A DNA stretch of 64,000 bases from Diphasiastrum complanatum (taxonomy: Eukaryota; Streptophyta; Lycopodiopsida; Lycopodiales; Lycopodiaceae): assembly GCA_029204225.1 (NCBI GenBank), contig CM055107.1, positions 11,727,068 to 11,791,067 of the forward strand, given 5' to 3'. Below the pieces are notes generated by a model. The model did not search any database. It was not told the origin of the DNA and worked only from the letters and a program-made list of their open reading frames with translations. The position numbers and the translations under genes were made by a program. Below are positions 26,746 through 39,200 of the stretch, piece after piece (within the stretch, counting starts at the first letter, position 1; each line of letters starts with the position of its first letter).

Positions 26746-29375
26746 TATTTGTTCAGCAAAGACTCCACTCTTTAGTGTTTTCAAAGTAGACAACTTCACC
26801 ACTTGGACTTTAAAACAAGATGCCAAATCTCATAATTAAAACTTAAAAACCTTTTGATTTATTTAGTAGAAGAAACATGAAATTGAAAGCACTTCCATCT
26901 CTCCAGAAACAAAGGTTAATTGATCATTGCCAATATAATTAAATGTATGTGATAGCCATTTTAAAAATAGCAATTGAGGGCTTTTTTGAATGTATATATT
27001 TATATTTAACTGGTTGTTTAAGACAATTTGCTATAAGTTATTTTGCAATTTAATGATGGTTGAGTACTGTATAGAGAGAGAGCAAAGATCTCAATTAGAA
27101 TCAATGGGCCTGCAATGTATTTTTAATTAATAGCTTGAATGATAATAATGATAGGCATTTTGTTGTCAAACATGTAAAAAATAGACCGTAGAACGAAATT
27201 TGAAAAGACCATTGATGTGAATGATGGGTACTAATCAGAGCATGGCAAGTAAAAAGGGCAACCCTTTTCTCATAAGCCAAAAGTAGGGAAGAGCTCAAGA
27301 ATTCAAAAAATAGCCATTGCATTGTAAAGGAATGTAGGGAGAGCGCAAATTGGCCCATCGTTGCCCATTTACTAATAGTAAATCAGGTGCAAAACTACAG
27401 TCATGATCCAGTCCTACGAAAATTTCTCTTAAAGAAACAATAGCCTTGGCATGCATCAATGGAACATGTGAAATTTCTAAGAAGTGTGACTAGCCTCTAC
27501 AATTTTGTGGAATAATGAAAATAAAAGCCTGAGACTATGTTGAGCTCAACTCCATGAAGAAGACAAATCTAAAGAATGCGAAGTCTAATAATGAGGGCTA
27601 TATTTTCATTAAAATTACTAATTCATCAAAAGGAGCCAAATCTCTTGAAAAATATATATTGAAAATTTCATCAAAAAGGAGTTAATAAAATGCAACTTGG
27701 CAAATAAGAATGAAAAAAAAAAGATGTGTGTGTGTGCGTGCGCGCGCGCGTGTGCGGGTGTGTTTGTGACAAGTCCATGCATAGTTGGTTGTGTGGTTTG
27801 TTCTTTGCTTAGCTCCCTTGATCAAAGATTCTGGATCGGTTATTACAACTATGATACTATGTTGGAAATTCAATTAAAGCTTTTTTAGATCCATCCTTGG
27901 ATTATGCATGAGATATCACACACACATCTTTTCTTGAACTATCACCTTCTCATTGAATTATTACAATAGTGTAGTACACCACTAATAATGGCTTCAGACG
28001 TACAAAGTACTTCAAAATTACTCCTTGTTTAAATGTGCTTAAATGAAACTCGTATAGAAATTTTCTCCTATCTATATTGATCTTCCACACCCTCTCCCCA
28101 TCTCAAATTCTAGAATCATTTTGTTTTATATTTGTGAGCAAAGAGAGTAGATAATTATACAAAGACTGTTTAAGTAACTCTCGAGAGTAAGTGTTTTCGC
28201 TTTGATGTGTAGAGACCACTCCAAAATGAGATAATCACATTGATACACTAAGTCTTTATTGAATCTCCACCTCGAGTTGAGTCTCCTTGTCTAGTCATGG
28301 TACTCACCATGACCCTTGACCTCTAGATATAGCTCCACCCAACACAAAATTGTCTTCATGATCATCCAGTGGCACTAGATGAACAAACTCCTTCAAACCC
28401 TAGATCTATTCATGCACTCATGCTTGTATCCCAACATCTCTTACATCATCCACACATGCCTCATGATGCCAACCAATCACTACCACAAGAGTGATTGAAT
28501 TTTTTTATAGTAGAAGAACTATAATTGCATAAACCATTAAAAAAAATCTTGACAAAAGAGCCTCTCTCTAAAAGAGCTCTTGCCAACCTAGTTTGAAAAT
28601 ATTATCTTCGATATCTCTTACCAGGACCTTTAGAGGAGGCACCTAATAACTCTATCAATCAACCCCAAGGGTGCTAGCATCGACAAAAAAGCATGATGTG
28701 GCACAATTCATCCTAGGGCAAATGAAGGTCTTGGTTGCAATGACTTCACAATCAAGGGATAGATTCTGGTATGAATGGAGAAGACTTTAGGCAAATATTC
28801 TCTAAAAGGTCAACGATCCTAAATATAGCTCTTACCCCTGGTCCTATCTACATCATACATAGCCACCTAATAAATTCATAATAATGGCTACTAGTAACAA
28901 TGACCTATGTATTCTCCTCATTAAGCTTGTTAATTGAAGCGTAGTAAGAGTCATAGGCAATGCAAATAGCAATATAAGCCTTGTTTTCCTTGGCAAGAGT
29001 GATTGAGCCATGTTTGTCCGTGAACATACAAAGACTGTGAAGCAACTATCATGGGGAAGGAAGGGTGAGGCCTATAAGGCATTATTTATTGTGCTCCTCT
29101 CATTACCCTCTAGGGATGCCTAGGTTGACTTCCAAGTAGTCCTATGGTCTTCCATGCAAAGTAGGTGAGGCAAAATCACTAACATTTAAGCCATGCTATC
29201 TACCTTTTGACTTTCCTAACAAATCTCATTGACCAATTGAACAAGGCTAGTGCTTCTAGCACATAATAAAGTCAACCCTATAAAACCTCTTATGCTTCAA
29301 AGACACATGAAAATAAACCATTTAGTCGTTAAAATGTATGGCTAAAACTATGACACTAGGATAGAACCTACAATC
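26746..29375. other. non-coding, no gene seen
   Basis: About 2.6 kb of AT-rich DNA without a recognisable domain or RNA gene. The only clear structure is an alternating TG/CG run at about 27724-27765. Confidence 0.5.
27724..27765 (+). repeat. (TG)n/(CG)n alternating purine-pyrimidine run
   Basis: TGTGTGTGTG then GCGTGCGCGCGCGCGTGTG, about 40 bp of near-perfect alternation with Z-DNA potential. ORFs over it are not genes. Confidence 0.8.
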
Positions 29376-29810
29376 TTGGAAATAATAACTAAAATTAGAT
29401 AAAATATTACTCATGTAGTAGCCACTAACTTTGAAACTACTAGATGGAATGCCATTTTTAGCAATGAACCAAATTGGCCACCTAGCTTGCCTATTTTTGT
29501 GAGAGCATGGCACATGGGCAACAATGGAGCTTAATACCATGAGATACTTTGCACCCAGCCGATTGGATTTTTGCCACGCCACACACACAACCGTGAAAAT
29601 AATAGCCAAAATGAGTTGGACACAAAGTTTGAAACTACTATGTCAAATGCCATTTTTAGCAATGGGCCAAATCAACCTCGTACAACTTATCTATTTTTGT
29701 GAGAGCATAGCACATGGGCAACAATGTGGGTGGGGGGCTTAATGACGCGAGGCATTTTACGCTCGACCACCCAATTGAATTGTTGCCATGTCACACAACA
29801 CGTGCCACAC
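29376..29810 (+). repeat. two-copy tandem duplication, about 198-bp period
   Basis: Words such as TTTGAAACTACTA, GCCATTTTTAGCAATG, CTATTTTTGTGAGAGCAT and GCACATGGGCAACAATG recur about 198 bp apart (for example 29433 and 29631). The copies have diverged by substitutions and small indels. Confidence 0.75.
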
Positions 29811-29999
29811 GGACTCCTCTTATGGGTTGATTGAGTAAACATGTACTGATCGGATCGTTTACGACAATATCCAACGGTGGAGAGTTTAGATCATGTTGTG
29901 GCATTTAGATAACAAGGATGGTGGGCATTGGGCAGGTGCCAGGGACAAAATAGGGGCCAGCCCCAAGCATCATAATAGCAATCATGTGTGGAAAGTGGA

Positions 30000-30100
30000 C
30001 TGTGGAGGTCCACGGCGCCGAGATTCGAACCCTGCACGTAAATTATAAGAGATCCGTGGTCCTTAGTCCGGACGGGTAAACACGAGGCAGTTGGGTCACA
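30000..30100 (-). ncRNA. possible tRNA-derived SINE fragment (B-box)
   Basis: On the minus strand the sequence GCAGGGTTCGAATCTCGGCG (30042-30023) fits a Pol III B-box and tRNA T-arm. Upstream of it, GGACTAAGGACCACGGATC could be the remains of a tRNA-like head. A full cloverleaf could not be folded by eye and no A-box was certain, so a tRNA gene is not claimed. Confidence 0.25.
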
Positions 30101-30239
30101 TGCGAGCAGAAAATAGGCGGGCGACTTTGGGCGATCAGATTCGGGTGACCAGTGATGACGTCGTCTACGGGGTTGACTAGGTTTGTCCCGACTCCCGAGC
30201 CGTCAGTCCCGAGCCGTCAGTGCTCGTCAATTTTTTTTT

Positions 30240-31943
30240 AAAATAGAATCTTTATTTTTTGATGACATTTTTAATTGGTTCGAAAATTAGAATATACCGT
30301 GTGTGACTTTTGGGTCTTTGAGTAAAATTATTGAGGATTCATTTTATTCAGGTCAGAAAAAGCTGTTTTTAAAAAAAAAAATGATTGATAAAATGTCGAT
30401 TTTAACAATCGGCATGCGAGACTTTGTCTATATTTTACGAGCACTGATAGTTTATAAGCATTGTTGGAGTGCACCAATTTGCTCTATTCTTTCTATCTCA
30501 CTCCCGCATGTGCACGCACATGCACACACACACAAGCACATACACAGACGCCCACACATTCTTGTGTTGGACCTCGATACATGCTTGTGCTCTCTTTTTT
30601 TCCCATTTTTTTCCCATTTTTTTTTTCTTTGGAGAACTCAATTTTTTATATCCATTTTTTTGTCCTTTTAGTTGTTCCTATTTCAAGCTTCAACTATAGC
30701 TTAGTGTATTGCCTATAAACATTGTTGAGAATCCACATATCCTTTTCAATGTTTACATGATTTATTATGCCTAGAGTTTAGTGATCTATTATGCCCTAAG
30801 AGTATGTCGCATAAATTGCTCGCAAATCACTCAAGTTTTTTGAAGAGTTCCAAAAAGTGCCTTGAGGCATTTTGCATGAGGAATGGCTTGCGAAAAGTGC
30901 CCTCAATCCATTCTACATCCAGAATGACTTGCAATAAATAGATATTGTAAACCATCATGCCATGAAGCGTGTTAGGCAGCCCATAGCAATCGTGAGCAAT
31001 GATAGCGGATGTGTGGCATTACGTCATTCGTTGAGAGAAGGTTTATTATGTTCCACAGTGCAGGCTGCAAACATTTTTTAGATCTTGACCGTCTATCTCT
31101 CTCCTACTACGTCAGGGATCGTTCATTCGACGATGGGCTACAATTTGTAGCAGTATTCGCCACTCCCTTGGCTCACAGCATGCTACACGAAGTAGCCCAC
31201 CTCCTGATGAAAGATACCTAGTCCATTTTGCTCAATGAGCAACTTGCCCTAGAATTTTGGCTCTCCCTCCCAAGCTTGCCCACATTCACATAGGGCATAA
31301 TGGACCTTGCCACGACATGTTCCATAGTACAAAATTGGCTAGGCGAGCTGAAATTCTCCGGCAAGTGTGCACAATGGACCTTGCCTCGACACGTGTAAAT
31401 TTTAAATTCATATATTCGGTTTATCAAATTCCATCCTTTTGGGGAGGGGGCGGGGGGAGTAGAGACATTTTTTGGATCCTGAGAAAATTTGAGCTTAGCC
31501 CAATGGCTTTCTGCCAGGTGGTGGAGCTACCTAGGCTGCCCAAACGGTTTAGGTGCCCACAAAAAATGTATCCAGAGCTCAAAAACATGCCGCCGCAAAA
31601 TTTTCACTTGTGGATGGACACATGAGGCAAGGGTATGGTTTTTTGTTCTATTAGGCAAAAAAAAAATTCACGATCTCCCTGGCAATGCCCAGGCACCTCA
31701 AAATTTAAAAAAAAAATTCCTTGTGTCTGAGGGCACACCGGGCTCAAATGCCCAATGTGCTTCCAGGATACAAATGTTTGGTGTGGGGGGGGGGGGGGGG
31801 GGGGGTGGTAGGTATAATGGAATGTTTGCCTTTCAAATTCCCTGCAATTGCTCTTTATGTGACATTATTTATATCTGCTCTCATAGAGTTTGACTTATTC
31901 TTGGTAATGCAGTTAGTGAGATTTGAGCTTGCCACTTGAGGAT
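30240..31943. other. non-coding 5' flank of HIPL with simple repeats
   Basis: It contains an AC-rich run at about 30507-30552, T-rich runs at 30597-30665 and a run of 21 G at 31785-31805. Plus-strand ORFs in this interval are short and of odd composition; none shows a recognisable domain. Confidence 0.5.
31785..31805 (+). repeat. poly-G run, 21 bases
   Basis: An uninterrupted run of 21 G, long for a plant genome and a likely G-quadruplex former. It could also be a site of sequencing or assembly error. Confidence 0.8.
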
Positions 31944-31951
31944 CTAACAAC

Positions 31952-32417
31952 CAGTGTTGGGTGGGTATATAGGGTCGCGATTGGTATCAATAATGGGTAT
32001 CAACATGGTATCAAAAAACCTACCCGACTAGTATATGAATTCTAATACCAGGGTCTAGAACCGGATACCCAGTATTATATCTTACTATTCATATTGATAC
32101 CCAAGTTTGGGAGATTTTTTAAATTTTTGCTGTGCTATCAATAGTAGTACTTTTTTTAGCAATTTATTTTGATATTTCAGATTTTTTATATCTTAAATCA
32201 TAATAATAATCTTTAAAAAGCATATTTTTAGCAATTCGTACAAGTTCATACCCGGGTTGATAACTATCTTGTATCACCCTTGTGATACCAGTGCGGTTTA
32301 TACCAGTCTACAACTCTTATACCTCCTTATATTGATATCCAACTGGTATTAAATTTTTTAAAAAGCTGCAATGCCATGATTCGGATGGTATCAAATTTTG
32401 ATACCCAGCCAACAGTG
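31952..32417. mobile_element. hAT-type MITE
   Basis: This 466-bp element has imperfect terminal inverted repeats: CAGTGTTGGGTGGGTAT on the left, and CACTGTTGGCTGGGTAT as the reverse complement of the right end. It is flanked by the exact 8-bp direct repeat CTAACAAC (31944-31951 and 32418-32425). An 8-bp duplication and CAGTG-like ends are the hallmark of hAT transposons. It has no open frame, so it is non-autonomous. The interior is rich in GGTATC/GATACC words in both orientations, suggesting a foldback structure. It sits about 830 bp before the HIPL start codon. Confidence 0.88.
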
Positions 32418-32498
32418 CTAACAACCATTTCAAAGTCCAATCCAACAAAGGCAGGCCCAACTTCCATGTAACATGACAAGAGAAAAGAAAAAGAAAAT

Positions 32499-32846
32499 TG
32501 GGCTATTGAGGGAGGCCCTTTGAGGGAGATGGTTTGAAAAAAAAAAAAATTGGGCTATTGAGGGAATGCTTTGAAAAAAAGGAAAATTTTGGGCTATTGA
32601 GGGAATGCCTAAGAAAAAAAGGAAAATTTTGGGCTATTGAGAGAACGCTTTGAAAAAAAGGAAAATTTTGGGCTCGAGAGAGTGCTTTAAAAAAACGGAA
32701 AATTTTGGGCTACTGAGAGAGATGCTTTGGAGAAGAGAAGAAAACTGGGCTGCTGAGGGACATGCTTTGGGAAGATTAAAAGAAAACTGGGAGGGAGATG
32801 CTTTTGAGAAGATTAAAAAACTGGGCTGCTGAGGGGGATGGGTTTG
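32499..32846 (+). repeat. minisatellite, about 40-bp unit, 8-9 copies
   Basis: The word GGGCTATTGAGGGA recurs with variants at about 32501, 32552, 32592, 32632, 32671, 32708, 32748 and 32824, with an interrupted copy near 32788. Each is followed by ATGCTTTGA and an A-rich/GGAAAATTT segment. Spacing is mostly 37-40 bp. It ends about 270 bp before the TATA box proposed for HIPL. Confidence 0.85.
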
Positions 32847-33116
32847 GAGCTTTTCAGCTGCTGCTTCATCTTAATCTTTAGTTTTGTACTTATCCATTGC
32901 TGATGAAAGTAATTCTTGGTCTGTGAAGTTATTCCTGTTGCAAGGATAGACTGTGTATTCAGCTACAGTGTGAGATAGAGATTAGGCTTTCTGAATGCTT
33001 GGCACAGAGGGGGAACCAATTTCGGATTATACAATTTGAGTCTAGCATTTACCTTGGGAGCTGTTGACAGTGTGCAGAATCCGAGCTTGCTTCTCAGCAT
33101 TTGCTTTACAACGCAC

Positions 33117-33123
33117 TATAAAA
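33117..33123 (+). promoter_or_regulatory. candidate TATA box of HIPL
   Basis: TATAAAA lies 126 bp before the proposed start codon, which would give a leader of roughly 100 bases if transcription begins about 30 bp downstream. Support is position and sequence only. Confidence 0.45.
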
Positions 33124-33248
33124 GTGTTCAAATTAGAGCTCACATTTCGACTTGTTTTACACCACACTGAAAGAAAAGGCTTGACAATACTTTTATGCAG
33201 CAATTTCTTTCCAGCTGCAATTAGCTGCAGAAACTTGTGACAAACAGG

Positions 33249-36200
33249 ATGGGAATACTATTTCTATCCAGTCTGCTTGTCATGCTGCTGCATTCAGTTG
33301 AGGGGATTCCACTGTGTCTGAATTCAGGTAGGTAGCGATTTCGAGAAGTGGCACTGTCAGATTAATCCCTGTAGTGAAGTTGCCAAAGAATTGAGTTTCT
33401 TATAGAAGACATTCTTTTTGCTGACTGTCGTTTTCACTTTGCAGAGGCTCCTTTCTCTGTCAACAGTACTCTGAAATTCTGTTCCGATCCAGCGTATAGC
33501 TCATATGGATGCTGCAGCCAAGACAGGGATGCGCAGCTCAGTCAGAGGTTCCAGTCTATGAACATTACAAATGCCACATGTGCTAGTCTCATCCAACAAG
33601 TTTTGTGTGCGGTGGGTTACTTCAAATTCCACACTTTGCACACCACTAGATCCATCTATATCTCAGACTGAAAAATCTGTTTATATGATTTCTGCTGTAT
33701 GCACATTACATAGTGCGTGTTGCTGGGGTATCTGTCCACATGAACCCCAAACTTCCTCTTTTTCTCAGTAAACATGAATGATGGAGGAAAATTCTCATGC
33801 CTGCTGAGGTTGTGTTCTTTGCATGGAGATATTGAGCCCAATTGGTAGACACATTTGGTTGCTTGTTGACAACAATCATGTTTTTCAGGAGTGTGATGCT
33901 TTCTCAGAAGATATATTTGCAGACAGCAAGAGACAGTCAACTCCGACACTGTGTGATTCTGGACTGTCCTCCGACTCCTCTGGATATTGCTCAAACCTTT
34001 GGCAAACTTGCAAGGATGTTCCAATACTAAACTCTCCATTCTCACCATATGTAGTTGGTCCTGCCTCTCCACCCCCGGATGGTAGTATGTCTGTGCAAAA
34101 AAACATACAAGATGATACTCTAACAAGTCAATGGGAATCTGAACAGGACTTCTGCACAGTCCTCGGTGCACCTCAAGCTGTAGGGAATTTTTGCTTCAGT
34201 GGAACTCCTTTCAAATTTCCCCCTGCCGGAACAGACAGCCCTCCTCAAGGAATATGTCTAGATAAAGTTAGCTCAGGATCATATATCGGGATGGTTCCTC
34301 ATCCAGATTTATCCAACCGCATTTTTCTGGCTAACCAGGGAGGGCAGGTGTGGCTGGCCACAGTCCCAAAGAATGGAAGTTTGGGTCCGCTTGCTTTCAA
34401 TCAGTCCGTTCCTTACCTTGATATCAGTAATGTGGTGGTGAGTGACAATGAATTAGGGCTGTTGGGCTTGGCATTCCATCCAAATTTTCTTCAAAATGGA
34501 CGGTTTTTCGTCTCGTATAATTGCGACTCGCAGAAATCGGCCAACTGTAGTGGATTTTGCTCTTGCAACATTGATGTTGGATGTGATCCTGCACAAGTAA
34601 GCAATGGAGCTGATTCTACTGCATGCAGATACTCTAGCGTCATTGCAGAGTACTCTGCCAATGGGTCATCCTCGCCTGCACAGGTGGGCTCCTTTTCACC
34701 AAGTGCATCTTTCATTTTCCAGTCATTTTGCCCACAATCGTTGGTTTCTACCTTTGTATATGACTGACTGGACTGACTGCTATGCTTACACATTTATGGA
34801 CAGACCATACATGCGAACCCAGTAGAAGTCAGAAGGATATTTACTATGGGGCTTCCATTTTCCACACATCATGCTGGGCAGATTATATTTGGGCCTAGTG
34901 ATAATTACTTATACTTCATGCTTGGAGATGGTGGAAGCATCGGAGATCCTTTCAACTTTTCTCAAAACAAAAAGTCGTTGCTTGGAAAGATTTTGCGCCT
35001 TGATATTGATAAGTCTCCAAGTAAGAGATTGTGTTCTCTTTCTTCTGCCTCCTGCTTGATGTACATCAGCATTGTAGTTGGTGCACTAAGACTATTGCCT
35101 ATATCGATAGATATAAGTGCTTTGAGGTGAATTGAGCTTATATATGATCCAGTGTGAAGGTGAATTCAGCATATATGTACGATCTAGTGTTTTGAGGGGA
35201 ATTGAGCATATGTATGATCTCGTGTGATGCCAACTCCTAGCAAAAGTTAAGACTGATCAGTTTGTAGTTTTTCAAGCCATTTAATCCATTTATGGCAGCT
35301 TCAGAGTAGCTCAATTAGTTGTTGCTTTATATCATGGAAAAATCCCCATAACCTCATCCTCTCTTGAAATTAACAACTGTCCGTACTTCATGCTCTTTGA
35401 GCAATGAAAGTGGAAAGAGCATATAATCAGAAAAAAAGCCAAAGGCTTCTTCTGTAAGATCAAAGAAACATTAACATCATATGTCAGAGATATTCCACAT
35501 GATCAGAAAATGAAAGACTGCTGCAAAATTGACTTGAAACTATATCCTAGTGTCCACTACTAATTGCTAGATGAAGCAGCAATAGCTAATCTGTGTGTGT
35601 TGTCTGGTACATCCTGATGTTCAAGTCTTCAATTGCTGCATGTGCCAAACATCTTATATAACTTGGTATCACTACATTGTCTATAGCTTACATACTGTCG
35701 TGTAAGCTGTGAGCATAACTTTCAATGTCAGGCCTTTCTGTTTGCAAGCTGAAACCAACTACATATTCTGGTACTTCTTTTTTACTCTTGTTAGATGTAC
35801 CAGGGAGCACAGGGCAGAAGGCTGAAATATAATCACTGGTAATGTCTGCCTGTAATTATATGCTTCTGAAGTGAGTGTCTGTTTACTGTTTGTGTCAAAT
35901 GCTTACATGGATAACAAGCAGGTATGGTACTTGGCATGATGCAAAAAGCATTTCTACACTCTCAGTCGACATCAATCATGAGAAATATTAACTAATTGCT
36001 GACTCTTGAATGCTTGAATTTGATACAGGCACAAGTGAGGTCTCTGCACTTGGACTTTTGGGGAACTACTCAGTTCCTAATAGTAACCCATTCACAAATG
36101 ATAACAACTCGCGTCCTGAGATTTGGGCTCTTGGGCTCAGAAATCCTTGGCGATGCAGCTTTGATACCTTGCAACCTTCCTACTTATATTGTGCAGATGT

Positions 36201-39200
36201 TGGCCAGGTACTCTCAACCTGCTAGACATGCAAATCTTCATGTGCACTGATTTGTAGAAAAGAGCTTATCATGAGAGTCAGAGTTTCCAGATTTCAGGTG
36301 TATGCCATTTGCAGCAGTCTTATGACTATACAGTCCTAAGGCTAGAAGTATGACCATGGTCGCCATTGTTGTTCTCCATTCATTTTAAAATATTTCATCA
36401 AAAGCAGTTCTTCATAGCTCTCTTTGTCCTTGTATCTGAGCCTTTTTGGATCTTTAGCCTATATCTTGTCTTTAGAAAAAAGTAGTTAAAGTGTATGCTA
36501 GTTTAACGGCCGCCTTTTATTTTTATTTAGTATTCAAAATTGGATAGCTGTGCCAAATTAAAAAAAGGTTTTTCTTTAGGAAGTCATATCTTGCTGAAAA
36601 TTATAGGCCCTCTAGGGGCTAGATACATACAGCAGCAAATTTCCTTTTAGTCTATAATTTAGAATATCTTAGAGACTCTAATATTTCTTGGAATATCAAT
36701 GTAAGGTGAATAGCACATCTTTTTCTGTGGATCTTTGCCTGAGATTGCTGAAAACTATTTTGGCAGAGGTTATCATTTTCTTCAGCATGAATTTGAGAAT
36801 TCAGATAATCTATTTTAACCATCTGATTTAAAGTGCGGCAGTTATTTTATGATAAAGGTTGAGGGGCTTAGCACCTCAACCTGCCCCCAGTGGGAAAACT
36901 GCACTTTGAAGTTTTTTGTACTGAAACATGATTGATTTGTTTAACTGTAGGATAACTATGAGGAGGTGAATCTCATAACCAAAGGAGGGAATTATGGCTG
37001 GCATATCTATGAAGGTACCAACCATTACGTTCCTCCATCGTCTACAAACCAGAGCAACATCACTGACTCCATCACGACTATACCACCTATACTACAATAC
37101 AGTCATGCATCAGTGAACCCCATCAAGAATTCAGCTGCTATTATAGGTGGTTATGTTTCACATTCACAGGAAGACGCATGCATATATGGAAGGTAGTATC
37201 CTCTCCTGTCCAAAGTTTGAAGTTACAATTTTTTGCCTGCACCAATCAGTGTATTCTAACAGATGAGAAATTCTGCTTGCACATTTTGCGATCATTCACC
37301 ATTAACTCCTTAAGAAAGTGTAGGGATTAAAGTATGCTGTGGGTATAAGAAAACCTCCGTAGTTCATCAGGGAGAGAATCTTTTATTCAAGATTTGTTTC
37401 CTTTGGGGGGGGATAACTTGCAAGATTTGTAGTTGAATCTATCAATTCATGGCTCATAGAAACCATTTGCTTCAAGGGCCCAGAAATGAGGCTTCACCTT
37501 GATGATTTCAATAACATAGCTTCACTTTACCTAGCTTCGATATTTGAAAAAGTGGAGTGATAAGATGCTGAATTCCAAGATGATGACTTTGTAATATGGC
37601 CTGTATTGTCCCAGGATGCTTATTTGCAGTAGATATTAGAATATGGCCTGTATTGTCCCAGGATGCTTATTTGCAGTAGATATTAGACAGTGAATATTTT
37701 GGAGATCATCAATGTTGACTTTTCTGAACATAGTTTCAGGCACTTGTCAGATAATTATATCCCAACCCCCCTATCTTGAGTTTCTGCACTCTTTCAGTAT
37801 TTTGAATGGCTCTTGTCCTCATTGACACCATCCTCAATGCATATGAAGTTTTGTTATGAGCAAAATATCACAATTAAGCAAAGATAAAGAGAGATAGCAA
37901 ACATTTTGATCAAGTATTGAAGACCAATGATGATCAAAGGGGGAATAGTGATCTTGACATTAGTATCTGAGTTGAATCTGCATAAGCTAAGTGCTCTAAA
38001 GCTTAGTGATTGTATTGAACTAGGAAGCTAGCCTCCATGTCATCAACCACTGACAACGTATAGATTCCTATTTCCACAATATTTTGCCCGTAGCTAGTGT
38101 TATGCGAAGAGCCTAGTCACAATAAGCTGTTCTACTTAAAATTGCTCCAATTTCAGGAAAAATGTACAAAGTCTAGTTCATACTGGAAGGATGCCAGGAC
38201 TGAATTTTGGTATGATCTTCTTAAAAAATATGGCATGTTACAGACACAAGAATAGTCACATGGATGTGAAGTGAAATGTGCTATGATGATATTGAGTAGA
38301 TGGTTTAAAGTTTCACTGTACATTGTATTCAACCTTTGACCCATGCACAAATGAAGAGTAGTCCCTAAAATCCCACAAAATCTGAAGACTTCTGACTGAT
38401 ATACGAGATCACCCAAAAAAGCATCATTAACTTGCACAGATCTCCAAACCATGTCACCATGTTTCCATATAGAAAAGTATTTATCTTTGATCTAGTTTAA
38501 AAACAAATAAGAAACACTTGAATCATTCTCAACAGCCTTGTCCTGCTAATATGCTTCTAGCCTTGCCAAAACATTTGCTCATAAGAGGCTTGTCAAATAA
38601 GTAATCCTTGGCCATGGACCTTGTTTCACTCTTTTCATGAAAAAGGTAGACAACTACACGTAACCTCAGATGAAACAGGTCACCACACGAATAATGTCTG
38701 AAACTCAACATAAGTAAGTTTAGACAATCAAAAGGCTCTGGAAAAAAGTAATATGAGCATGGTACACATAGTTAGCCATGTTTCTTATTTCTTTGACGAG
38801 ATTCTCTATTTGATCCTCCTATGCCACCTTTGAAGAGGATTCAACCACCAGACCTTCCAAGTCCTATTATCTACCTTCCTCTTAACGGGCTGATTCCATT
38901 ACCTCATTTTATCTAAATACTGAACATGAAATATGATATTTCTCTAACACCAATTTGGTCCCATTGTCGGGATCCTATTCATTTTGATGTCAATAGTTCT
39001 TCGCAATGGCATTAAACAATCAAGACAAGCTTCTTTCCGTTGGTGTCAAACAATTAAGCCAAGCTCCAAATGTCTACTTCAAGGGAACTCATCCTCCAAT
39101 TCTGAACTGCATGCCAAATAGAATGATGACATGTCTCAATCCCCCACCTTTTCAACAATCAGAAGAAATCATGACGTGGACTCAAGGGCCATGAAGGGGG

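Noticed and set aside
30469-30718. Plus-strand ORFs with His/Thr-rich repeats
   Set aside because: They are translations of an AC microsatellite and a poly-T stretch.
31257-31939. Overlapping plus-strand ORFs of 72-134 codons upstream of HIPL
   Set aside because: They cross a run of 21 G in several frames and show no domain, no conserved start context and no splice link to HIPL.
32499-32846. Possible CRISPR-like array
   Set aside because: Units are directly adjacent and vary throughout, with no unique spacers, and the genome is eukaryotic; it is a minisatellite.
33656-34171. 171-codon minus-strand ORF
   Set aside because: It is the shadow of HIPL exon 3 and intron 2; the plus-strand reading has conserved domains and proper splice sites.
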